NCBI GenBank assembly: GCA_022813625.1
Contig: JAKLMB010000022.1
Location: 620,001-684,000, forward strand
DNA: 64,000 nucleotides
DNA from: Aaosphaeria pasadenensis
Lineage: Eukaryota; Ascomycota; Dothideomycetes; Pleosporales
Direction of reading: 5' to 3'
Shown: piece after piece, positions 14,273 through 25,714 of the stretch
Layout: each line of letters begins with the position of its first letter
Position numbering within the stretch: position 1 is the stretch's first letter
Notes under the pieces: model-generated
The model's input: the letters and a program-made list of their open reading frames with translations, nothing else
Told to the model about the DNA's origin: nothing
Databases searched by the model: none
Position numbers and translations under genes: made by a program

Positions 14273-14335
14273 GTACGTTCGCTCCTGCTTTTCAATTGAC
14301 TCAAGCTCCAAGCTGACTTTGCGTTCTTTGCTCAG
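14273..14335 (+). other. Probable 5'-UTR intron of the RRM gene
   Basis: GTACGT at 14273 to TTGCTCAG ending at 14335, with GCTGAC near 14312 as branch point. It ends nine bases before the ATG, the same layout as in the P450 reductase gene. Inferred from splice signals only. Confidence 0.6.
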
Positions 14336-14344
14336 ACAATTCCA

Positions 14345-16137
14345 ATGGCTACCGACAGACGTCAAAACGGCTACGGCACTTCTAGCTTCAAAGGCCAGAA
14401 CATGATGAACCACTATGCCCAAGCTCACGGCGGAGCCCAGTACCTTCCTCGCGGGCTCCCGGTGTCATCCCACATGGGTGACAACGCTCTCCAGAACTTG
14501 GCGAACAATATGAGTGGTCTGAACTTGCATGCCTCCTATGGCTCCTCCGGCACTAACAAATCCGGTGCATCCATGATGTCTTCCACCTCGTCAGATTACA
14601 ATGGTCTTCAGGGTCAGGGTCTCTGGGTCCCCAATCAGCATGTTCTGAACTCCATGTACCAAGTCCTGCCTGGAGCTGGTCAACAGCAAGCTTCGCCTGG
14701 CATGTACAACCATGCAGGTGCTTTTGTCCCTGCCTATCAGTATAGCCAGGGCATTGCTGAGAACCCCGCAATGGCTGCCAACTGGAGCGGTCGTATCTCC
14801 TCAGCCGAGATGCCATCGCTGATGACACCTAGACGTGACTCCATCTCTTCGAACGAGAATGACATCCCCGGTACGCCCTACAATGGCAGCGGCCCTTACC
14901 GCTATGGACCCTCGGCGGCCATCATTGATCGTTCCCCCAATGGAGTCTACGCGAACAGTGCAACCCCTTCACCTTCCCAGTTGGCTCATGGGTATCAGCT
15001 CGTTGCCCCACTCCATAAGGCCCAGAGCATGCCAACACTCTCACCTCGTCTGCTGGCGCTTGTCAACAAGGAGCCGTCAATCCCTCGGGCCATTCCTGCT
15101 CCTAACTCCCCCGCAAAGCCACTCGACCGCAGCCTTGAGAATAAGTCTGGCGAGACAAACGTCTACATCCGTGGCTTGCTTCCGGAGACCACCGATGAGA
15201 TGTTGCATTCCTGGGGCGCGCGCTTCGGAGACATTCAGAGCTCCAAGTCGATCATCGATAACAAGACTGAACTGTGCAAAGGGTATGTGATATCCGATAC
15301 TTCTTGTTCAATTGCTGACTAGTACCTTCCAGTTTCGGATTCATCAAATATCATAACTTCGAAGACGCCGAGAACTGCATTCGTGGCTTCCACTATCTTG
15401 GATACGAAGTCAGCTTCGCACGGGAGTCATTCTATTCCAAGCTCAAGAAATTCTCCGACGAGCAGAACACGAATCTTTACATCTCCACCTTGCCAAAGAA
15501 CTTCAACGAGCACGAGCTCAGTGCCATCTTTGCACCTCACAAAGTCTGCTCCAGCCGCATCCTTCGTGATGCAGCCGGAACTCCTCGTGGTGTTGGATTC
15601 GCTCGCATGGAGTCTCGTGATGTCTGCGAAGAGATCATCAAGAAGTTCAACAACACCCCCGTCTCCAAGCCCGGAACGGAGGAGCATATCATTCAGATTC
15701 GCTATGCCGACACCCATGAGCAGAAGCTTCTCAAGCAGCAGACAGCTGCTGGACGAGTCTTCCGTGCTCATGAGTATGAGGTCGGCGTCGCTCAGGCTCG
15801 CGCATTGAGTGCCCCGGACAGGTTCCTCTCCATCTCCCCGGAACAGCAGAGTGGTGTCAACGAGTTCGAAATGTTCCTCCAGCGTCAGTCAAATGGGGTT
15901 CCATTCGTCCCCAACCAGCGTTATCGCCAGCCGTATGCCCCCGCTGTCCCATCGACTCTGGGCACCGCCCGTCCAACGATGCCTCCCATGCTGCTCTCAG
16001 CTGTCCAAGTTGCTGGCAAGGCTGATCGTGACGGTTCTGACGACGAGGGTGTCGAGAACAAGCCCAGTCCTGCTACTCCCGCGAAGACTGCAGCCTCCTC
16101 TAGCTCTCCTGCTCGTGAGTCTGGACGCGAGGAGTAA
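14345..16137 (+). CDS. Tandem-RRM RNA-binding protein (MSSP/RBMS-like; fission yeast Msa1-type candidate)
   Basis: Predicted single-stranded RNA-binding regulator. Exons 14345-15282 and 15333-16137 give 580 aa; the 50-bp intron interrupts RNP1 of the first RRM (AAA GG|T TTC). Residues 1-270 are low-complexity, rich in Gly, Ser, Asn, Gln and Met. RRM1 covers about 272-345 (RNP2 VYIRGL, RNP1 KGFGFIKY). RRM2 covers about 360-450 (RNP2 LYISTL, RNP1 RGVGFARM). The close spacing of the RRMs, and phrases such as LPKNFNEHEL and YADTHEQKLLKQQ, resemble the MSSP/RBMS group. The acidic, Ser/Ala/Pro-rich tail ends in RESGREE. In fission yeast the related Msa1 restrains sexual differentiation; applying that role here is inference. 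The ATG is the first in frame after the probable leader intron. Confidence 0.85.
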
Positions 16138-17047
16138 AGGTCGATCCCCCACTGGCTCTCCTCGCATGCACCTGCAGGCTTTGAAGCTCATCTCGTCGCT
16201 CCAATCGTATCAGCGGCGCCTGCTCTTTATTCATCTCAACACTTCAAAGTCAATTCATGGAGAGTTTTTGGGCATTCATTCCCTATCCTGGTATCTCAGA
16301 CAAGCACATCGCCATGAAGCCTGTTATGTCAACTGTTATCCCCAGGCGGCCTCTTACAGTTACATCTCTTCTTCTCTTCTTCCTTCCGGCCACGCACCTT
16401 GCTGTCGATGCCCACGCGTCTACTCACTCTATTGCTCTCTTACGGAACTGTCCTTATTCACTTGATACTTTTGGACCCACCTGCGTCGCTTCCCTGGTGA
16501 CTGCCACTCGTTATCGACATTGGCCGGCGTTCATGTTTTATCGCCGAAAAGGGCATGCACTTCTTCTTCCGCCGGCTGTGTTTTGCTACACCAGCTGAGT
16601 ATGTTTTACTATTTTGCAAGCAAGGAACATCTTCGAACGCGAACAGCAAGTAAGCTTGCATTCTTGATCAAGTATCTACACACTAGTGGAGGCACATGAT
16701 ATGGGGTTCTATGGGAGGCATTGATCATAGATTATAATAATGTTAGCATGCTCAAAAAATCAATCAAAAGTCAGATTAATGATCTTGTGCGTTTCCATCG
16801 TGAAAGATGCCCATTCCCAGGCTTTGAACCTTCAAATACGTTCAAGCATGTGCTCATACAGTAGTCGTTTTGTTAAATGCATTGTTATCATCTCGTGGTT
16901 AACTACATTCAGAAATGGGCGAAATTCTTGGTAACGGTACGTTCGATTGCAATCGTTGTCTACGTGTACTAGACTTTTGGAGCAACTGCTCGTGGGGTAT
17001 CATGGATAGAAATGGGAATGAAGATAGAGCCGATGACAATGTGAAGC
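16138..17047. other. Convergent 3' regions of the RRM gene and RIO2
   Basis: No gene seen. It holds the 3' ends of two genes facing each other. 16.7-17.0 kb is AT-rich, consistent with 3'-UTR and polyadenylation signals. Confidence 0.6.
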
Positions 17048-18435
17048 TCAGATGGACCACCCAGCCTTTGCCTTAGCAGCTTTAGTAGATATGCTTGGTG
17101 TTGGTGCGGACTTCTTGATCTCACTGAGATCGGGAAGTGGATCGTTGTCTCGAATATCAAGGATGGTCATCTGCGCTGGAAGGGCAGACGATTGTTCGTC
17201 ATCCTTCACAGCGGCACTGTCGATATCGTCGGAAAGCCCGGTCGGTCCATCTAATGTCACACCGCCGTCTTCGCTATCACGGTCACTAGCTCCGTCCTCA
17301 TCGTCGTCCTCGTCTTCGTCCTCATCTGCCTTTTCAATGTCCCCTGCGTCACCATCCACGCCATGCTCCTTCATGTAATTGTCCAGCTCCTTAGCCATCT
17401 TCTTGCTGAAACCCGAGGCTTCGACCTCCACATCAATGCGTTTGGTGATCGTCTTGATGGCGTCCTTGAAGAACGGACCAGGCTCGTCGCTGGTGAAACC
17501 AAAACGTCGTGAGAAGTACCTCTTGATGCATTGCACATCTCTGTCAAAATAGTACTCCGCATTCATATGATCGATGGAGATCATCTGAGGGAAGTCAATG
17601 ACCGTCGGAATGAGCGTGACCTCTCCCGACTCCTCGTCCACCTTCTCCTCAATCAAGATGTTAAACTCGTTGAAGTCACCATGAATCAACCCATGCTGCG
17701 CGAGCTGCACAATAAGCGACAACAATTCCGCGTACAACGCCGCCGGCTCCGCGACAGCCGAGATCTGCCTCATAGGAAACGCATCAATCAGGCTCATGAT
17801 AACCGTATGTCTATTCTGCGCCACGGGCTCCGGCACAGGGAACCCGGCGTCCCGCAGCGCCCTCATGAACTCGAACTCCTTCGTCGCGGCCAACCTCGAC
17901 ATGTACATCCACGACGCCGACGAGCGGTTCCGCAGGTAATCTCTATTAGCCTTGACCGTCCGGAACGAGATCCTGCCCAGCCTGTGGATCTTCAGCACCA
18001 ACTGCTTGCCCGTCTCCGACGCGCACACGAAGATGTCGGACTCCTTGCCCACGCCGATCTGGTTGCCCACAGAGTACACGGTGGAAGCCTTGGTATGCGT
18101 GTGCAGAGCGAGGTAGTCAAGTCCGCCGTAGGTTAGGCGGTAGCCGTCGTACTTTGCGTTCTTGACCTTTGCGATCAGTCCGATCTTTGCGAGGTTGGAG
18201 ATGCAGCGCGGGATTCCGCCGGCGCGGAGGGAGGCGAGTTGGGAGATCAGGGGCGTGGGAACGACTTCGTGGTTTCGACTGCCCATCTCGGTCTGTTCAT
18301 CAAAAAGGTCAGTAAAGTTTTGGGAAAGGTATGGGGGAATTTGAAGGGGATTGGGAGAAAGAATTTACGTACGGCTGTGAGGACTCGCCAGTCGTCTCCG
18401 CTGAGGTAGCGGATGTTTTTGACGTTCAATTTCAT
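17048..18435 (-). CDS. RIO2: Serine/threonine-protein kinase/ATPase RIO2
   Basis: Atypical RIO-family ATPase/kinase needed for late cytoplasmic maturation of the pre-40S ribosome. Exon 1 (18435-18373) encodes 21 aa with the family start MKLNVKNIRYLSGDDW. An 80-bp intron (18372-18293) leads to exon 2 (18292-17048); total 435 aa. An N-terminal winged-helix domain (about 1-90) is followed by the RIO kinase fold. Visible motifs are the P-loop-like IGVGKESD (100-107), the ATP-site Lys in LVLKIHRLG (about 122), the catalytic loop HGDFNEFNIL (Asp 227) and the metal-binding IDFPQMIS (Asp 254, the residue phosphorylated in the Rio2 cycle). The C-terminal third has a long Asp/Glu tract (about 335-365). 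It shares a 416-bp divergent promoter with RPN1. All catalytic residues are present. Confidence 0.96.
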
Positions 18436-18851
18436 GGTTGCGGTGTCGAATTCTCAGACGAAATTACGGTGTTGTTGTAGGTAAATTCTGTTCAAGACAA
18501 ATTGTTCTTCTTCAGACGATGATGGATTTGGGAAATTTTGGAGGGGCACTTAGTAAATTCCGACGTCTGAGCTTTCTTACGGTGGATCGGCGGGCAAGTA
18601 TGCTCTTGGCACCGACGCCGCCGTGATGGATGGAGCTCTGTGGAACTTCACCGACAACAATCTCATCAATACAACACCCTTCCCCCTACCAAGCTACCCT
18701 CTCGCACTCCCTCGATCCACCCCATACCTATCTTCGAGACACGCGGATACGGTCCCCGATAATTCGCGTACCAGCGCATCTGCAACCCCCGGGAAACGAG
18801 AACGTGATACGCTTTGCCGCCTTGCCCTAAGCTACCCGTTTGTAATCCATC
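18436..18851. promoter_or_regulatory. Bidirectional promoter between RIO2 and RPN1
   Basis: The start codons of RIO2 (minus) and RPN1 (plus) are only 416 bp apart, so both promoters must lie here or overlap. The RPN1-proximal part is C/T-rich. No clear TATA box and no perfect proteasome-control element (GGTGGCAAA) was seen. Co-regulation of 40S maturation and the proteasome base is possible but not shown. Confidence 0.6.
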
Positions 18852-21800
18852 ATGGCAAAGGAAGATGAGAAGAAGCCCACGGCCGCCGACAAGGGCAAGG
18901 GAAAGGCCGTGAACGGCGAGGCTGAGAAGGAAGTCAAGAAGGACAAGGATGGCAAGCCGATACAGGACGACAAGAAGGGCGTGCAACAGGCTGGTACGTT
19001 CTGGATGTTTAGCCATGTTGGCCTTCCGTGTATACTGACGGCGCTGTGTAGAGGAGCTTAGCGAGGAGGACCAGCAGCTCAAGAGCGAACTCGATATGCT
19101 AGTCGAGAGGTTACTGGTACGTCAATCCGGCAGTACATCGCGGCGTCCGCTGTTGATGTGTCTGTCCGCTTTTGGGGGTTTGAACATGCGCTGACATATA
19201 TTGCTTGTGGTTGTAGGAGCCAGATACGAGTTTGTACCCGCCCGCGCTCGAGAACATCAAGAACTTCATCAAGACGTCAACGAGCTCGATGACGGCTGTC
19301 CCCAAGCCCCTCAAGTTCCTGAGGCCGCACTACCAGGACCTAGAGAAGGCTTACGACTCGTGGCCGGAGGGCGACAACAAGGTATGACTGCCTGGATTTT
19401 ATGCGTACGGGAGAATATAAAGCTCATTGTTCTGCAGAAATCGTTCGCCGATGTATTGTCCGTACTCGGAATGACATATTCCGATGAAGATCGCCTCGAC
19501 TGCCTCAAATACCGCCTGCAAGCGCCCTCGACGGATCTCGGCTCCTGGGGCCACGAATACATGCGACATCTCGCGCTCGAGATCGGAAGGGAGTTCCAGA
19601 ACAGATTGAACGATGATAAGTCGACTGATGATATCACCGATCTTGCCCTCACTCTTGTTCCGTTCTTCCTGAAGCACAACGCCGAGGCCGACGCAGTGGA
19701 TATCCTCTCGGAGCTGGAGATGATTGACCAGATCGAACAGTATTTGGACGAGAACACGTACGCAAGAGTGTGCTTGTACATGGTCAGGTAAGTTTTGTGG
19801 AGATGTTTGATGTTCCGAGAAAGTACTAACATCGACAGCACCGTGCCTCTTCTCACATACCCCGACAACGACAAGTTCCTCCGCACAGCACATCAGGTTT
19901 ACCGGAAATACAAGCAATACACACAGGCGGTGGCTCTGGCGATACGGTTGAACGACCGCGACCTTATCGAGGAGACGTTCAACTCGACCGAAGACAAGGC
20001 CGTGAGGCGACAATTGGCGTTCCTCTGCGCCCGACAGCGTATATGGTTCGATGTTTCGGATGACGAGGACCCAGAGCTCCAGGAGTGTTTGAACAACACC
20101 AAATTGCCGGATCACTTCAAGGCTTTGGGCAAGGAACTTAACATCCTTGATCCCAAGACCCCCGATGATATCTATAAGACCCATCTCGAAAGCAGCCGGA
20201 CAGCGGGTCTGACCAACACCGACTCTGCCAGGCATAACCTTGCCTCCTCCTTTGTGAATGCATTCGTGAACGCAGGATACAGCAACGATAAGCTCATGCT
20301 CGGCCAGGACCAAAGGACTAGCTGGGTCTGGAAGACAAAGGATGAGGGAATGATGTCTACGGCTGCCTCGCTTGGTATGCTCATGCTTTGGGATGTTGAG
20401 GGCGGTCTTGACAAGATTGACCGCTACACCACTGCTGATGATGACATGGTGAAGGCCGGTGCTATGCTTGCTACTGGTATCATCAACTCAGGCGTGAGGA
20501 ACGAGTCAGATCCTGCTTTGGCTCTTCTCAGCGATGAGGATAACCTGGCGCACAAGAACCTCAACATTCGCATGGCTTCCATCATGGGTCTTGGTCTGGC
20601 ATATGCTGGATCGAACAAGGAGGAGCTTCTGGAGTTCCTTCTTCCCATTGTTGCTGATACCAACATTGAGATGCAACTCTCTGCCATGGCAGCATTGTCC
20701 CTCGGACTCATCTTCGTTGGCTCGGCCAATGGTGAGGTCACTGACGCTTTGATGAACACACTCTTGGATGAGGACCGGACGAAGCAGCTCACCGATAAGT
20801 GGACTCGCTTCATGGCTCTCGGTCTTGCGCTTCTTTTCTTCGGTCAGCAGGAAGAAGTCGAGGTCATTCTGGAGACTCTCAAGGCTCTCGACCACCCTAT
20901 GTCGAAGCCAACCTCAGTCCTTGCCGAAGTCTGCGCCTGGGCAGGCACAGGTGCCGTGCTCAAGATCCAGCAACTTCTCCACATCTGCAATGAGCACATT
21001 GAGGATGACAGTGATGAGAAGAAGGGCGACGAGCTGCTTCAATCATATGCCGTCATCGGTCTTTCATTGGTCGCGATGGGCGAAGATGTTGGCCAGGACA
21101 TGATCCTCCGAACCTTTGGTCACTTGATGCACTACGGCGAGGCGAACATCCGAAAGGCTGTCCCACTTGCCATGGGTCTCATCAGCGCCAGCAACCCGCA
21201 AATGAAGGTGTACGACACTCTGTCACGATACTCTCACGACAACGATAACGATGTTGCGGTCAACGCCATCTTTGCCATGGGTCTTTGCGGTGCCGGTACC
21301 AACAACGCCCGTCTTGCACAGCTGCTCCGACAGCTTGCCAGCTACTACCACAGAGATGCCAATGCCCTCTTCATGGTTCGCGTGGCTCAGGGTCTTCTCC
21401 ACATGGGCAAGGGCACGCTATCCTCAAGTCCGTTCCACACCGACCGACAGGTCCTTTCCCGCGTGGCCGCCGCAGGCCTGCTCACCGTCCTCGTTTCCAT
21501 GATCGACGCTAAGCAGTTCATCCTCGGAGATTCACATTACCTGCTCTACTTCTTAGCAACCTCCATCCACCCACGTTTCCTCATCACACTCGATGAGGAA
21601 TTGAAGCCACTCACAGTCAATGTGCGCGTCGGTCAAGCCGTCGATGTCGTTGGCCAGGCCGGTAAGCCCAAGACCATTACTGGTTGGCAGACACAGAGCA
21701 CGCCGGTGCTGCTCGCACATGGCGAGAGGGCAGAGCTGGAAGATGAGAAGTACATTCCATTGAGCAGCATTCTGGAGGGTGTAGTGATTCTCAGAAAGGT

Positions 21801-21897
21801 ATGTCCTCCCCAAATGTCCCTTATGCCTCTATAGGTGACCTACCAATATTGAATGACATTGCTAACACATCTGCAGAACCCTGAATGGGAGGATTGA
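18852..21897 (+). CDS. RPN1: 26S proteasome regulatory subunit Rpn1 (PSMD2)
   Basis: Largest scaffold of the 19S base. It docks ubiquitin receptors, the shuttle factors Rad23/Dsk2 and the deubiquitinase Ubp6. Six exons: 18852-18993, 19052-19116, 19217-19381, 19438-19787, 19839-21798 and 21877-21897. Introns are 51-100 bp and the spliced frame is open for 900 aa, normal length. The N-terminus is Lys/Glu/Asp-rich (about 1-50). Helical repeats lead into the toroid of proteasome/cyclosome repeats (about 400-770), seen as recurring glycine-rich helix pairs such as AASLGMLMLWDVEGGLDKI, MGLGLAYAGS and FAMGLCGAGTNNA. The last exon encodes only NPEWED. All five introns except the last lie in the first third. 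Splice choices are fixed by reading frame and family sequence. Confidence 0.96.
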
Positions 21898-22329
21898 ACG
21901 TAACAACACTTGTGTGAAAACTAGCATAAAATCACTAGGTAATCGAACGCATTCAATAAATCAATCAATGAAAAACCACCACCCCGAACGTTATTGAGGA
22001 TTAACAAGAGGACTTCGAAACCTTCTTCCCCCGCCTCGATTGGCTCTGTTGGGCGAATCCAAAGTCTAATTAGAAGACCGCAATGATACATACCCGCGAG
22101 TTGCTCTCCTAAAGGGATGCATGAGGAGGGGCTTGTGTAGGGTATTTATCGTTGTGTATATATAGATTAGCGCGCGCAATGATAAGAGAGAATGGAATGA
22201 AAGTATTCAATATTATGGTGGTCTTTTTTTTTTGCGTGATGTTTCTGGACTCCTTCATGAATTGTGTTCTTATGAAAGATCTCATAAGTGAAATTTCCAA
22301 ATATGTTGCATCAATTGCTGCGCCTTGAA
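21898..22329. other. Intergenic region after RPN1
   Basis: 3' flank of RPN1, AT-rich from about 22.1 kb with a run of T near 22222-22234. No gene seen. Confidence 0.6.
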
Positions 22330-22656
22330 TTAGAGCACTTCGATATTGATCTTTGACAATTGAATGTACTCAGCAGCGTCTTCTCGCCATGTTACATAAA
22401 TTGCTCCAAAAACACTGGTTCCCCTCCTCCTTTCCACAGCGCCATACGCAGCCAATGCACGACGTTGTCTCAACATAGGATTCAAAGTGACACTGCTCGA
22501 TTCATCGGTAGCAACACCAATCCACCACTCAAACCCCATCTCTCCCATAGTCCAGATACTTCTCCCCAGTTCTTCGAGATCACTGGCTGACCACGTATCG
22601 CTCGAGCATTTGCTGGGACGCCAACTCCATCTAAATCGATCAATATCTCCCACCAT
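22330..22656 (-). CDS. Small hypothetical protein, 108 aa
   Basis: Uninterrupted minus-strand frame from ATG 22656 to TAA. The product starts MVGDIDRFRWSW, is rich in Trp and Glu, and contains GEMGFEWWIGVATDESS and VFGAIYVTWREDAAEY. It has no signal peptide, membrane segment or known motif that I recognise. Residue composition looks protein-like rather than random, but there is no family support, and the ORF faces the next small ORF divergently across about 250 bp. It could also be a chance frame. Confidence 0.35.
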   Translation of the reverse strand: MVGDIDRFRWSWRPSKCSSDTWSASDLEELGRSIWTMGEMGFEWWIGVATDESSSVTLNPMLRQRRALAAYGAVERRRGTSVFGAIYVTWREDAAEYIQLSKINIEVL

Positions 22657-22908
22657 TCCAAGGATCAAGACTTCACGTTTCTGGGTTGTATAAATGCGAG
22701 ATGTAGTCTCTCGTCGTCATGTTCTTACCTTTTCCCTTCAGTTTTGCTATCTAAAGCGTCCTGCATATGCCAGTTAATCAGTCACTCAGCCAGTCAGACA
22801 ATACCCCCCTTTCTATCCAAAATAGCACTCTCAAAGACGAGAACAAAACAACCCAAAAACACCCATCACATCCCACAAGCCCATCCTGTAAGAAAACACC
22901 CCCCAAAA

Positions 22909-23196
22909 ATGCCTTTCCTAATCCACCACCCCATCGCGCCCGGCCGCCCCTACCTGACCTTCTCCACGCCCATTGCGTCCGACTTCGCGCGCTGGCGCTT
23001 CCGCGTCGACGTCCTCGACCCGTTCGACCCGCGCATCGCGGAGATCCAGGCCCGCGGCGAGGCGTCGTTTGACAACTGGGAGGGCAGGCCGCATCTGGCG
23101 GAGGTGTGGAGGAGGGAGTGGGCGAGTAGGTGTACGAGGGAGGAGATGGAGAGGTTGATGGCGGCGTATGGGGTGAGGTGGGAGGATGAGAGGTAG
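22909..23196 (+). CDS. Small GC-rich hypothetical protein, 95 aa
   Basis: Single-exon ORF with ATG at 22909 after an A/C-rich leader (CCCCCAAAAATGCC, a good fungal start context). The product begins MPFLIHHPIAPGRPYL and is rich in Arg, Trp and Glu: EASFDNWEGRPHLAEVW and REEMERLMAAYGVRWEDE suggest amphipathic helices. GC content, especially at third positions, is far above the AT-rich flanks, which argues for real coding use. There is no signal peptide and no domain was recognised. Resemblance to known families was not established. Confidence 0.55.
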   Translation: MPFLIHHPIAPGRPYLTFSTPIASDFARWRFRVDVLDPFDPRIAEIQARGEASFDNWEGRPHLAEVWRREWASRCTREEMERLMAAYGVRWEDER

Positions 23197-24431
23197 GGTG
23201 TAAGGTTTTGGGCGATGTTAGGGGTGTTGTGGATGGTGGTGTTGAAAGTGTTGATGGAGATGTTCTTGGGATAGGATGTAGTATGCTAGAAGATTTGGGT
23301 TAGTTATAAGTTGGTATAGTATCGTACAGTAAGTGGTTGTTCTAGTTTTCTGCGTCTTCATCGTCGTTGGAGACATGAATAGTACTTTATCTATTCAGTC
23401 AAAGCAAAGCATTATACCTAAGTCGAAGCATTCTTTTTCAGTACACTTGAAAACAAACAGAACCTAGCAAATTTAATGAGAGAAATTGTCCCGGTTCTTC
23501 TTCTTCACATTGGCATTCAAGTGCAGTGTATCGTATATGTACCATTGACGTTGGCCGAGAGTGAAGGAGTACTAAAAGCAGTGGGAACAATAACGCAGCT
23601 GTGATTATATTTGCTACCGCTAATATTGAAGTTCATCATTTTGAAAAGAGAAAAGGATGATACTGCTGTGGAGATTAAAAATTACAATGGGGGAAGTTGA
23701 ACATTTATATGCGGTGTTAGTATACTGTTATGTATATGTCCACTTCGAGGAGACTATCTTTACGAAAATGGGGGATTTGAACAAGACAAGAAGAAGTATG
23801 ACATGCCTCCAAGACTGTTCCTATAAAGATGTATCCCGAGTACTACAATAATTTATAGCTAAGTAGTTATTGCAAACTCTCGTAGATATGACAGGCAAGG
23901 GACTTGTTTGCTTGCTGATCTCCTAGGACAGTTGATGCCAATCTCCAAAGTCGGCACAGCAATAATAATACGAAATAAAATTCAGAAACAGGGTTAAGAC
24001 GATGTACTGAGCTTGTTACCTAGAATTCGATGATAGATATTGTTGCCTAATGATACATGTTCTTATGTTCTAGCACATTATGATGGTCAAAAGACGACCG
24101 CAGTTGCGTGTTCCGGTGACGTAGGCGACCCCCTAGTAGCAACCAGCGAATGAGAAGCGTTGGTTCTGGTCTGGGGGAGCTGAGCTTGGGGGAGGGAACA
24201 GCGACGGCGCAAGGTTCGAAACGGAACCCCCGTCTCGGTCCTCCTGTGGTGGCCGTTGCGCAACCTCCAACACGAAACCTCACCACTGTGTTCACTTTCT
24301 CTGCTATTTCCCTGCGCACCACCCAGAAATTCCACCCATCCATCTAAACCCTCATCACGCCGATCTGCCTCGGTTTATAGTCCAATTCCCTTCCTCGTAG
24401 AACGAAACACATACGCCTCGCGCTCGCCACG
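23197..24431. other. AT-rich intergenic region before the Tvp15 gene
   Basis: No supported gene. 23.2-24.1 kb is AT-rich with scattered short frames. From 24.1 kb composition becomes more even and leads into the promoter and leader of the Tvp15-like gene. A tRNA B-box-like GGTTCGAA at 24213 was checked and not accepted. Confidence 0.55.
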
Positions 24432-25714
24432 ATGGATTTCTCCGATATCTTGTAAGTTCCAGCAGCAGGCATCTGCCATCGAAGGCAGGCAGGGAGGAAC
24501 GAGAAGGGGAAGCTTCCTGCACAAACCTTCGGTATTAGCTTTAGATGAAATTTACTAATTCGAAATTTTGCCAGTCGCATTGTGAACTTCGCCGTTGCCG
24601 TGTTTATGGTCCTCGGTGGCATCTCAAAGTTCTTCGGATTCAATGACTTGTGAGTTTGCCCTGGCGCAAAGCGTGCTCGCCATCTACCTTCTACCACCGT
24701 CGCCGTTGTCATCGTCGCGATCGCCGGATATAATGCAATTGTCATGAAGCTTGTTGCTCTTGATACTGCAGGATAGGAGCTCTTGGGGATGGATGGGAGG
24801 GGTGGATCAATATGGCCGATGAACTTGGCTTGTATGGGACCACATCTCATCAAGCTATATAGTTGGCATGGTCTCTCCCATCCGACCATATACATTCCAT
24901 ACCGGGATTTTACATCAGTCTCCAAGAGTCTGGGGAGAAGCTCAAGGCTCTTGCGATTCGCACGATGATGGGCAACGCGGTAGCGGTCGCAGCACCAGAC
25001 TTCGGATGCGACACGCGCGTATCAACATGGACAAAGTGGACAATGGCACTGACAAGGAAAATGTAGCTCAGATATCATTCTCGGTGTTTACCTCGTCATC
25101 TTCGGTGCTGGTAAGATAGCTCACTCTAAGGCATCGCCAAGCTCTCTGGAAATCGTGCTAATGACTCTCTAGGAACTGCCCTCCTTGGTGCGTATTTGTC
25201 ATGTCCCTTCGTATAAACAAACTTTAGGCTCTGCGATAGTTGAGCTTCAGTGGACAGAGTCATGCTGTCGGCGCCGTCTCACCTTCCCAGCCCAAGGTCT
25301 CTCTGGTAGTATGCACTAGTTACTGACGATCCGGAACAGAGATCCAGATCCCACCGCAAGTTGCGCGTTATGCATCTTTCATGTTCTCGTTCCTCGGACG
25401 TGGAGTCTGTACGTATATCTATCTTCTATTATTTATTCCTACTGTGCGCGGACAAGGCTAACTGTATGATGCAGTCTACATTTTCATTGGCTCCGTGATT
25501 GTCGGGCCGGGATGGTTCCGCTGGCTCCCCGGCACGATTGTCGGTGTCATTGGCATCGGCTATGCCGTGCTCGAGTACATCCCGTCGATTGAGCCCCCGG
25601 CCAATATGCGGTAAGCAATACATCATAACCACCCAAATCTGACGGCCGAAGCCGAACAATACCCTGACCGATCACAGTGACGCGGACGCTGGCTGGGGCG
25701 CCGAACAGGTCTAA
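24432..25714 (+). CDS. TVP15: Golgi membrane protein Tvp15-like (COPI-associated family)
   Basis: Small polytopic membrane protein of the COPI-associated/Tvp15 family, found in Golgi vesicles. Seven exons: 24432-24451, 24575-24649, 25067-25110, 25173-25187, 25340-25408, 25475-25610 and 25678-25714. The spliced frame is 131 aa: MDFSDIFRIVNFAVAVFM, then GGISKFFGFNDFSDIILGVY, LLEIQIPPQVARYASF, GRGVFYIFIGSVIVGPG and GIGYAVLEYIPSIEPPANMR, ending DADAGWGAEQV. About four hydrophobic helices are visible. IPPQVARYASFMFSFLGRG and the tail with SIEPPANMR and WGAEQV are the parts I recognise from fungal homologues. The 417-bp second intron and 15-nt exon 4 hide the gene from ORF searches. Exons 2-3 were joined at ATGTAG|C because only that acceptor restores the frame. 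Confidence 0.85.

Noticed and set aside
24205..24230. GGTTCGAA resembling a tRNA B box
   Set aside because: The flanking bases do not pair into a T arm and no A box or acceptor stem is present.
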